DNA of 5,739 nucleotides from Microbacteriaceae bacterium (GTDB lineage Bacteria; Actinomycetota; Actinomycetes; Actinomycetales; Microbacteriaceae). The stretch spans positions 1-5,739 of the forward strand of contig JAODAY010000104.1 of NCBI GenBank assembly GCA_025463665.1, read 5' to 3'. Under the pieces are notes generated by a model, which searched no databases, was not told the DNA's origin, and saw only the letters and a program-made list of their open reading frames with translations. The translations under genes were made by a program, and so were the position numbers. Every line of letters starts with the position of its first letter. Positions within the stretch are counted from its first letter, which is position 1. Positions 1-5,506 of the stretch are shown piece after piece.

Positions 1-778
1 TCTCACCGACATCAACCTCACCGTTGCCGCAGGCGAGGTCGTCGCGATCGTCGGGGACAACGGGGCGGGCAAATCCACGCTCGTGAAAGTGCTGTCCGGC
101 GTGCACCTGCCCGACTCCGGATCGATCACCTTCGAATCCGCCACAGTGCAGATCCCGACCCCCACCGCCGCCCTCGACCTCGGAATCGCCACGGTCTTCC
201 AGGATCTCGCCCTGTGCGACAACCTCAATGTCGTAGAGAACTTGTTCCTCGGAAGAGAGCTCCGCAGGGCGCGACTCGACGAGGTTGCCATGGAGGTCCG
301 CTCATGGGATCTGCTCCGGCAGCTGTCGGCGAAGATCCCCTCCGTGCGCATTCCCGTCGCATCCCTCTCGGGCGGACAGCGCCAGACGGTGGCCATTGCG
401 CGGTCCCTGCTCGGAGATCCGAAAGTCATCATTCTCGATGAACCGACCGCCGCACTCGGCGTCGCACAGACCGCCGAGGTCCTGAACCTCGTCGAGCGCC
501 TCCGCGAGAACGGCCTCGGCGTCATCATGATTTCCCACAACATGGCCGACGTACAGGCGGTCGCCGACCGCGTCGTCGTGCTCCGACTCGGGCGTAACAA
601 TGGAGAGTTCGCCGTCGGCTCGGTATCTCCTGAAGAGATCATCGCCGCAATCACCGGCGCCACTGACAACGCGGTCACCCGCCGAACATCTGCGATAGAC
701 ACCCGCGCCGTTCCCGCTGCAACCGCACCCACCCCACAGGCACAAGACTCATCGTCCGACAAGGGAGCCGCGCTCTGA
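1..778 (+). CDS. Sugar ABC transporter ATP-binding protein (CUT2 type), 5' end outside window
   Basis: Cytoplasmic ATPase that powers uptake of a sugar or related compound through the permease encoded next to it. The frame is open from base 2, so the true start lies upstream; the GTG at 83 is internal because the Walker A motif GDNGAGKST is read at 53-79, before it. Further motifs follow in canonical order: Q-loop Gln at 200-202 (VFQD), signature LSGGQ at 365-379, Walker B with DEP at 437-445 (VIILDEPTAAL), and switch His in ISHN at 536-538. The motifs and the single following permease resemble FrcA/RbsA/XylG-type proteins. No second ATPase domain follows; the protein ends after a low-complexity tail of about 30 residues rich in Ala, Thr and Pro. 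This suggests the short single-domain form (about 260 residues, as FrcA) rather than the double-domain form (about 500), although another domain upstream of the window cannot be excluded. The TGA stop shares one base with the permease ATG. The substrate cannot be told from the ATPase. Confidence 0.93.
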   Translation, partial: LTDINLTVAAGEVVAIVGDNGAGKSTLVKVLSGVHLPDSGSITFESATVQIPTPTAALDLGIATVFQDLALCDNLNVVENLFLGRELRRARLDEVAMEVRSWDLLRQLSAKIPSVRIPVASLSGGQRQTVAIARSLLGDPKVIILDEPTAALGVAQTAEVLNLVERLRENGLGVIMISHNMADVQAVADRVVVLRLGRNNGEFAVGSVSPEEIIAAITGATDNAVTRRTSAIDTRAVPAATAPTPQAQDSSSDKGAAL

Positions 779-2040
779 TGAACAGCACACCGTCCATGCT
801 CACACCGCCCAAACAACAGCTCACCGACCGGCAGGACGAGCGGCTCCAGAACCGCGACGGAATCCGCGGCGCCATCGCCTCGTTCGTCGATAAGGTCCGA
901 GGCGGCGACCTGGGAGCGCTTCCCGTCATCATCGGCCTCGCCGTCATCTGGACCGTCCTGCAGATCCTCAACCGCGGCTTCCTGTCGAGCGCCAACCTTG
1001 TCAACCTGCTCATGGAGAGCGCAGCCGTTGGCGTCATCGCCCTGGGTATCGTTTTTGTTCTGCTCGTCGCGCAAATCGACCTGTCTGTCGGATCGGTCAG
1101 CGGCCTATCGTCCGCCATCCTCGGCGTGCTCTTCGTGTCCAACGGTTGGAATGTCTGGGCCGCAGTTGCCATCGCTGTACTGGCGGGCATGACGATCGGC
1201 TTCGTCTACGGGCAGATCTTCAACCGTTTCGGAGTACCGAGCTTCGTCATCACCCTTGCCGGGCTCCTCAGTTTCCTCGGGCTGCAACTGTTCGTACTCA
1301 AGGGAAAGGGCACCATCAACATCCCCTTCGACTCACCATTAGTCTGGTTCGCGCAACTCGCCTTCGTTCCGGCCTGGCTGTCATACCTATTCGTCGTCCT
1401 CGCCGCCGGCGCACTCTTCGCCATCGGATACTCGAAAGCGAAGGCGCGTACCGCCGCCGGCCTCTCGGCAGAACCCACCCAACTCATCCTCGTCAAGAGC
1501 GTCGGACTCCTCATCGTCCTCGGCTTTGTCACCTGGTACCTCAACCAGGCACGAGGCATCGGCTGGATGTTCATGCTCTTCGTCGCGCTCGTGCTGCTCG
1601 CCCACTATGCACTGACCCGCACCAGCTGGGGCCGCAGCATCTACGCCGTCGGAGGCAACGTCGAAGCAGCTCGCCGATCCGGAATCAACGTCCGCTGGGT
1701 CTACACCTCCGTCTTCATGGTCGCCAGCACACTCGCTGCCGTCGGCGGCATCCTCGCCGCCTCCCGCCTCGCTGCCGCCAGCCAATCCTCTGGCGGGGGA
1801 GACGTCAACCTCAATGCGATCGCCGCAGCTGTCATCGGCGGCACCTCGCTCTTCGGAGGACGAGGCACCGCCTTCGCCGCACTCCTCGGCATCATCGTCA
1901 TCCAATCGATCTCCAGCGGCCTCACCCTGCTAAACCTCGACTCGTCTTTCCGCTTCATGGTTACAGGCCTCGTGCTTCTGCTCGCGGTGACCCTCGATTC
2001 CGTTTCCCGACGTTCCCGCACCAGCCACGGCCGCGCGTAA
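778..2040 (+). CDS. Sugar ABC transporter permease (BPD_transp_2, RbsC/XylH-like)
   Basis: Integral membrane subunit that forms the channel of a CUT2-type importer and couples to the ATPase encoded just upstream. The 420-residue protein starts with a polar region of about 45 residues, then has many hydrophobic segments (for example around 46-64, 81-99, 125-145, 156-174, 200-218, 238-254, 261-278, 308-326, 364-382 and 392-407). Family hallmarks are visible: DLSVGSV near residue 101, the cytoplasmic coupling-loop motif GGNVEAARRSGIN near 292, and AIAAAVIGGTSLFGGRGT near 347-364. Length is close to XylH and longer than RbsC, the extra being a central insert around 175-240. The ATG overlaps the ATPase stop by one base (TGATG), and AGGGAG about 10 bases upstream can serve as ribosome-binding site, so translation is probably coupled. 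It is the last gene of this plus-strand set. The substrate is probably a monosaccharide or sugar alcohol by family; nothing here is specific. Confidence 0.93.
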   Translation: MNSTPSMLTPPKQQLTDRQDERLQNRDGIRGAIASFVDKVRGGDLGALPVIIGLAVIWTVLQILNRGFLSSANLVNLLMESAAVGVIALGIVFVLLVAQIDLSVGSVSGLSSAILGVLFVSNGWNVWAAVAIAVLAGMTIGFVYGQIFNRFGVPSFVITLAGLLSFLGLQLFVLKGKGTINIPFDSPLVWFAQLAFVPAWLSYLFVVLAAGALFAIGYSKAKARTAAGLSAEPTQLILVKSVGLLIVLGFVTWYLNQARGIGWMFMLFVALVLLAHYALTRTSWGRSIYAVGGNVEAARRSGINVRWVYTSVFMVASTLAAVGGILAASRLAAASQSSGGGDVNLNAIAAAVIGGTSLFGGRGTAFAALLGIIVIQSISSGLTLLNLDSSFRFMVTGLVLLLAVTLDSVSRRSRTSHGRA

Positions 2041-2171
2041 GCGAGCGAACCCACGAGGTCAGGATTTGTTCTGTGAAGGATGACACCCGTTCAATGAAGA
2101 ATTGTCGACGTGACCATGTCCATCCCCTGGCCTAGTCGTGCAGCAGTATCTCCCTGAGAGCCGATGACCTC

Positions 2172-2209
2172 CTGTTCGGTTGCAGGTGGACCGAACGGTG
2201 AGCCCTTTT
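2172..2209 (+). terminator. Candidate weak terminator of the ABC operon
   Basis: A perfect 7-base inverted repeat, GTTCGGT at 2174-2180 and ACCGAAC at 2190-2196, has a 9-base loop. One G-T and one C-G pair extend the stem to 2172-2198. Four T's follow at 2206-2209, eight bases after the stem. It lies about 130 bases after the permease stop, in the right orientation for its transcript. The T run is short and displaced, so efficient intrinsic termination is uncertain; it could equally be a structural or protein-binding site. Confidence 0.3.
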
Positions 2210-2401
2210 AGCTTTCGACCGGTGCTGCGACAATGAATCGACCCGAAGGGAATGGCAAAACAGAAAGCGCCGCCTTCGACGAATGGAAGCTCTATGAATT
2301 CCGGCTGAAAAACGCTGGTATCGAGAGCCTTTGCTCGCGGGACTGATCGGCTCAATAGTGATCTGCACGACGGTCGCTGGCGACGGGGACACCGCAGAGG
2401 G

Positions 2402-2426
2402 GCGAGCAGCCTGAGATTCTGCTCGC
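2402..2426. repeat. 8-base perfect inverted repeat
   Basis: GCGAGCAG at 2402-2409 and its exact reverse complement CTGCTCGC at 2419-2426 flank a 9-base spacer. The sequence would form a GC-rich hairpin in RNA from either strand. No T run follows on either strand, so it is not a classical intrinsic terminator. It sits between convergent operons, so it may act as a bidirectional transcript-end structure or as a protein-binding site; neither role is shown by the sequence. Confidence 0.5.
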
Positions 2427-2485
2427 GAGTATCGCCATAACATACGGTACCTGCAACTAAAGAACTGCTCAGGAGAGGTTGGGAA

Positions 2486-2572
2486 ATGTTATCAACGCCC
2501 GCAATCTCCGAAGGGCTGATGGCCTGCGCTGCCTGCAGGAGGGGACTCAGCCATCGGGGGAGGGGACGTTGA
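2486..2572 (+). other. Possible 28-codon small open frame with ribosome-binding site
   Basis: An ATG at 2486 is preceded at 2471-2478 by AGGAGAGG, a good Shine-Dalgarno match at a workable distance. The frame encodes 28 residues, starting MLSTPAISEGL, with a CAAC (CxxC) pair of cysteines in the middle, and ends at TGA. I recognise no family. It could be a genuine small protein, the surviving 5' end of a decayed gene, or chance. No clear promoter is visible upstream. Confidence 0.15.
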
Positions 2573-2691
2573 TTCCCGACGTCACGGAAATGCGGAATGC
2601 TTGGCCAAGAGGGACGTCCAGCCAGGAAATACGAGGATGCTCGTTCACCCCAGGTGATTGTCGGGTTCTCTCGGCCCGAGGAATGTAGAAG

Positions 2692-3489
2692 TCAGGCGCG
2701 AAGCCAACCGAATGGGTCGCCGGTCACCTCGTCGGGGGAGGAGTATTCGAGGGCGAATCGTCCGGTGTAGCCGTTGGATCGCAATCGACCGAGGTATTCG
2801 TCGATCGGTAGACCGCCGGTACCAGGGCCACCTCGACCCGGTGCATCGGCGACCTGGACGTGTGCGATGCGGTCCCAGTATTTGTCGAAGAAGGCCGGGA
2901 TGTCGTCACCGATCATCGCCATGTGAAAGAGGTCAACCTGCATCCGGATGTTGGTCGCTCCAGAGACAGCCATCGCCCTATCGATCGCCGCGATGACATC
3001 CTCGCCCGTCTTTAGCCCGTAGGCCGGAATATGGGAGAGTTGCTCGATAGTTACCGTCCCGCCTATTTCGGCGACGGCGTCCGCCGCCCATGCGGTGTTG
3101 CGCGCAGCCCGCGCATCCTGCACCGCGCGATCCTCTTTTACATCGATCGTGCCGTGCAGCACGTTGAAGAGCGTGCAACCCGTGGCTTTGCCTATTTCGA
3201 TTGAGGCAGCGATCGCCGAAGCGAGTATATCCTCGTGGTCTGGCCAGCACGCGATGCCGCGGTTTCCATCGGCCATGCCACCCTCGTAGACATTGAGCCC
3301 TCGCAGTGCAAGTCCCGAACCGTCGAGCGTTGTCAGAAACGCCCGCATCTGCGAAATGCTCGGCGCTGCCGAAGGAAAGGGCCACCATAATTCGACTTCG
3401 GTGAATCCGTTGGACCGCACGAGCGCCAACTGCTCGTCAAGTGGAAGGTCACCGATCAGGATTGACGGATTTATCATGTCGTAGCGCAA
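2692..3489 (-). CDS. otnI: Probable 2-oxo-tetronate isomerase (hydroxypyruvate isomerase-like TIM barrel)
   Basis: Predicted cytoplasmic, metal-dependent isomerase interconverting 2-oxo- and 3-oxo-tetronate, which prepares the substrate of the kinase OtnK. The 265-residue protein is of the AP-endonuclease-2/xylose isomerase-like barrel family and resembles Hyi. It has RGIACWP near 77-83, TIEQL (Glu149), QVDLFHM (Asp186), HVQVADAPGRGGPGTG (Gln212) and ALEYSSP (Glu248). Glu, Asp, Gln and Glu have nearly the spacing of the metal ligands known in E. coli Hyi (143, 178, 204, 240). Length is normal for the family. The start is TTG at 3489: AGGAG lies six bases before it, while the in-frame ATG at 3477 would be 18 bases away. 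The gene begins ten bases after the otnC stop and is last in the otnK-otnC-otnI run. Sequence alone cannot separate OtnI from hydroxypyruvate isomerase; the neighbours favour OtnI. Confidence 0.88.
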   Translation of the reverse strand: MRYDMINPSILIGDLPLDEQLALVRSNGFTEVELWWPFPSAAPSISQMRAFLTTLDGSGLALRGLNVYEGGMADGNRGIACWPDHEDILASAIAASIEIGKATGCTLFNVLHGTIDVKEDRAVQDARAARNTAWAADAVAEIGGTVTIEQLSHIPAYGLKTGEDVIAAIDRAMAVSGATNIRMQVDLFHMAMIGDDIPAFFDKYWDRIAHVQVADAPGRGGPGTGGLPIDEYLGRLRSNGYTGRFALEYSSPDEVTGDPFGWLRA

Positions 3490-3495
3490 AGCGGT

Positions 3496-3500
3496 CTCCT
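3496..3500 (-). promoter_or_regulatory. Ribosome-binding site deciding the otnI TTG start
   Basis: AGGAG on the minus strand, six bases before TTG (3489-3487). Its first A is the last base of the otnC stop codon (TGAGGAG), so ribosomes finishing otnC are placed directly on the otnI site. The spacing supports TTG over the downstream ATG at 3477. Confidence 0.7.
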
Positions 3501-4126
3501 CAGGGATATTTGCGTCGCAGCTCGGCGACCTGATTCATCGAGAGCGCGGAGGTCGCGCGATCACCGAGGATGAAGTGAAGCCGCGCTGTCTCTTCAATTT
3601 CCTCTGCCGCGGCCGCTGCCGCTGCAAGGGTCGGCGCTGAGACGAGCTGGCCGTGGTTGGCGAGCAGTAAGGCGCGGTGCCTGACTGCACGCCTTCCGAT
3701 GGCGTCTGCGAGCGATGCATCCCCCGGCATGAAATAGGGAACCACCGCTAACTGTCCGACTCGCATGATGAAGTACGGCGTGTACGCGGGCAGAGCGTTC
3801 TCCATATCGAGCCCGGCGAGGCACGAGAGAGCACTGGCAAACGGCGAATGGAGGTGGATGACCGCGGCGTCTGTTGGCCGTGCTCGGTAGACGGCGGCGT
3901 GGAACAGCGATTCCTTGGTGGCGGGAGGGCCGCTCACCTGCGCGCCGTCGAGGTCCACGACGCTCAGCGTGGTGGCGTCAAGGGAGCCGAATCGTGCGCC
4001 AGTCGGCGAGACGATGATCTCCTCACCGACACGCACACTGATATTGCCCGACGACCCCGGGGAGAGCCCAGCCTCATGGAGGGAGCGCGCTGTAGCGACA
4101 AGCTCACGGCGGATTGAGTCGGTCAC
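3500..4126 (-). CDS. otnC: 3-oxo-tetronate 4-phosphate decarboxylase, class II aldolase family
   Basis: Predicted cytoplasmic zinc enzyme converting 3-oxo-tetronate 4-phosphate to dihydroxyacetone phosphate and CO2, the last step before glycolysis. The 208-residue protein is a class II aldolase/adducin-domain protein of normal length. Visible motifs are GSSGNIS at 24-30 (phosphate binding), SPTGA at 40-44, catalytic-acid region TKES with Glu72, zinc ligands HLH at His91 and His93, and ANHGQ with the third zinc histidine, His158. The family also includes fuculose- and ribulose-phosphate aldolases/epimerases; the adjacent DUF1537 kinase and Hyi-like isomerase point to OtnC. The start is GTG at 4126, overlapping the otnK stop by four bases (GTGA). 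GGAGG at 4138-4134 lies seven bases upstream, inside the end of otnK, so coupled translation is likely. The stop supplies the first base of the otnI ribosome-binding site. Confidence 0.88.
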   Translation of the reverse strand: MTDSIRRELVATARSLHEAGLSPGSSGNISVRVGEEIIVSPTGARFGSLDATTLSVVDLDGAQVSGPPATKESLFHAAVYRARPTDAAVIHLHSPFASALSCLAGLDMENALPAYTPYFIMRVGQLAVVPYFMPGDASLADAIGRRAVRHRALLLANHGQLVSAPTLAAAAAAAEEIEETARLHFILGDRATSALSMNQVAELRRKYP

Positions 4127-5412
4127 TCTTCGCCCTCCGGCTGCTCGTTGTGCGACGTTCGTTGTTCAGGTTCAAGAGCTCGCGAAAAGATGTCCTCGCT
4201 ACCGAAATTACCCGATTTGAGGAGGAGGCCTATTCGCGGTTCGTCGACCGAAATTGTCCACGGCACGCCAGGGTCTACCTCTGCGCCGATCTCGATGGCC
4301 GAGGTGCCGAGGCCGGAGACGACGGCGCCGGATGTCTCGCCGCCGGCGACGACGAGTCGGCGCACGCCATCCTGGACTAGGCCCTTGGCGATTTCCGCGA
4401 AGGTCGACTCGATGAGGCGCGCGGAGTGGGCGACACCAAGCTCGTCTTGCACCGCCCGAACGTGGGCGGGGTCGGCTGACGAATAGATGAGAGGGACGGC
4501 TTCGGCGTTGGCTCTCGCGAAGGCGAGTGCTTCTGCGACGACGTCATCCCCGGCAGCGAGCGCCCGCGGATCGATCTCGAATGACGGGTGGCTCTGTTTG
4601 TGGAGCGCAACCTGCCCTTGAGTGGCTGTGGAGCAACTTCCCGAGAGCACTACTGCGCGACCGGTGGGTCGAGATGGCGCCTGCGGTGAAAGGTCGGTGG
4701 AGGTTCGGCGGGCGCGAGCGAGGGCAATACCGAGACCGGCCGCGCCGGTCACGAGCCGCCTTGGTGCAACGGCGGCGGCGATCGCGTCGAGATCCTCGTC
4801 GTAGATCGCATCGACAACTGCAAAGGCGTGTCCCTCGCTTTTCAGCCGATCGAGGCTTTCAGAAATGGCGGAGGCGCCCTGCCTCACGACTTGATGCCTC
4901 ACGAGCCCCGCCGTCGACGTCGACTGGTTGTCGAACACGCGAATGAGATTGGAGTCGGTCATCGGATTGATTGGGTGAGTGCGCAACGATGATTCGCCAA
5001 GCGGGACATCCCCTACGAACATGGCGCCTTGGTATACGGTGCGACCGTTCTCCGGCACCGACGGGGCAAGGATAGTGATGGCCTCGCCGACTTCTCGAGC
5101 GAGAGCCTCCGCCACCGGCCCAATGTTGCCATCTGGCGTCGAGTCGAAAGTCGAGCAGTACTTGAAAAAGAGCTGGTCAACGCCCTGAGCGAGCAGCCAT
5201 CGGGCGGCTGCGAGCGATTGTTCCACGGCCTCGGCGTACGGGATGCTGCGGGACTTCAGCGCAACCACGAGACAGTCTGCTTCAGGCACGCAGGTAGCCG
5301 CATCCGGGATGCCGAGGAACTGGATGGCGCTTGTACCCTCGCGAACGAGCATGCCTGCGAGGTCAGTCGCTCCGGTGTAATCGTCGGCGATTACGCCAAG
5401 CCAGGGAGTCAT
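4123..5412 (-). CDS. otnK: 3-oxo-tetronate kinase (DUF1537 / four-carbon acid sugar kinase)
   Basis: Predicted cytoplasmic kinase that phosphorylates 3-oxo-tetronate at O4 with ATP, the committing step of D-erythronate/L-threonate use. The 429-residue protein has both domains of the family at normal length. The N-terminal substrate domain shows IADDYTGATD at 8-17, FKYCSTFDSTPDGNIGP at 83-99 and HPINPMTDSN at 146-155. The C-terminal nucleotide-binding domain shows VLSGSCSTATQGQ at 255-267, VAGGETSGAVV at 355-365 and LLKSGNFGSEDIF at 397-409. The last 17 residues are a polar Glu-rich tail whose codons also carry the otnC ribosome-binding site. The ATG at 5412 follows AAGGA at 5423-5419 with six bases between, a good site. 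The DUF1537 family also includes D-threonate kinases (DtnK, paired with PdxA2) and others; the otnC and otnI neighbours favour OtnK. Confidence 0.93.
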   Translation of the reverse strand: MTPWLGVIADDYTGATDLAGMLVREGTSAIQFLGIPDAATCVPEADCLVVALKSRSIPYAEAVEQSLAAARWLLAQGVDQLFFKYCSTFDSTPDGNIGPVAEALAREVGEAITILAPSVPENGRTVYQGAMFVGDVPLGESSLRTHPINPMTDSNLIRVFDNQSTSTAGLVRHQVVRQGASAISESLDRLKSEGHAFAVVDAIYDEDLDAIAAAVAPRRLVTGAAGLGIALARARRTSTDLSPQAPSRPTGRAVVLSGSCSTATQGQVALHKQSHPSFEIDPRALAAGDDVVAEALAFARANAEAVPLIYSSADPAHVRAVQDELGVAHSARLIESTFAEIAKGLVQDGVRRLVVAGGETSGAVVSGLGTSAIEIGAEVDPGVPWTISVDEPRIGLLLKSGNFGSEDIFSRALEPEQRTSHNEQPEGEE

Positions 5413-5506
5413 GAAAGGTCCTTGTCTGATCTGTTTGTATGGCTTCCCGGTCGTGGGCCGCCACCACGACTACCCACGACCGGAAGATATTGCGTGCCCG
5501 CTAGCG
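5413..5506 (-). promoter_or_regulatory. dctP-otnK gap with otnK ribosome-binding site
   Basis: Gap of 94 bases between the stop of the dctP-like gene and the otnK start. On the minus strand it holds the long stem-loop at 5486-5443, then an unstructured A-rich stretch, and the AAGGA ribosome-binding site at 5423-5419. I see no convincing -35/-10 promoter pair, so otnK is probably read from the transcript that includes the dctP-like gene. Confidence 0.5.
5443..5486 (-). other. Long intercistronic stem-loop after dctP
   Basis: CTTCCCGGTCGTGGG at 5443-5457 pairs with CCCACGACCGGAAG at 5473-5486: 14 base pairs with one bulged base and a 15-base loop. In the minus-strand transcript it begins about 20 bases after the dctP-like stop and is not followed by a U run, so it is a poor intrinsic terminator. 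Stem-loops after binding-protein genes are known to protect the upstream message and give more binding protein than downstream products, as after malE. A second CCACGAC copy at 5464-5470 lies inside the loop and could compete for the same arm at 5450-5456. The structure is seen in sequence; the role is inferred. Confidence 0.65.

Larger units (their letters stand above)
2041..2691. other. Gene-poor stretch between convergent operons
   Basis: About 650 bases separate the stop of the permease gene (plus strand) from the stop of the isomerase gene (minus strand). No frame on either strand resembles a known protein family. Codon structure fades here and the composition is visibly more mixed than in the flanking genes. 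The stretch holds several inverted repeats: 2172-2198, 2402-2426, a 10-base palindrome CTTGGCCAAG at 2600-2609 and an 8-base palindrome GGACGTCC at 2612-2619. A 37-codon open frame (2233-2346) has no ribosome-binding site. A 28-codon one (2486-2572) has a good one. The region may contain terminators for both operons and decayed sequence, but I cannot name any remnant. Confidence 0.7.

Noticed and set aside
1387..1905. Minus-strand open frame (172 codons) opposite the permease
   Set aside because: Its extremely Asp/Glu/Gly-rich composition is the usual reverse-strand image of a hydrophobic GC-rich gene; no domain is recognisable.
1146..2135. Long plus-strand open frame (329 codons) inside the permease gene
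   Set aside because: It is read in another frame of the permease, is dominated by Arg, His and Pro as expected from a GC-rich shadow, has no family motif, and the permease frame has clear hallmarks.
2233..2346. 37-codon plus-strand frame with a protein-like stretch (FDEWKLYEFRLKNAGIE)
   Set aside because: There is no ribosome-binding site before the ATG and no recognisable family, and it is short enough to occur by chance. It could be a fragment of a decayed gene, but nothing supports that directly.
2059..2443. Two overlapping minus-strand frames in the gap (2059-2355 and 2132-2443)
   Set aside because: They are Arg/Ser/Cys-rich without a recognisable domain or good start signals; they overlap each other in different frames.
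2666..2683. Short hairpin CTCGGCCCGAG with flanking TTC/GAA just after otnI, as a terminator of the tetronate operon
   Set aside because: The stem is only four to five pairs with a tiny loop and a bulge, and no U run follows on the minus strand.
4911..4923. GTCGACGTCGAC tandem palindrome inside otnK
   Set aside because: It is explained by coding for a Ser-Thr-Ser-Thr stretch with GC-rich codons; no reason to treat it as a site.
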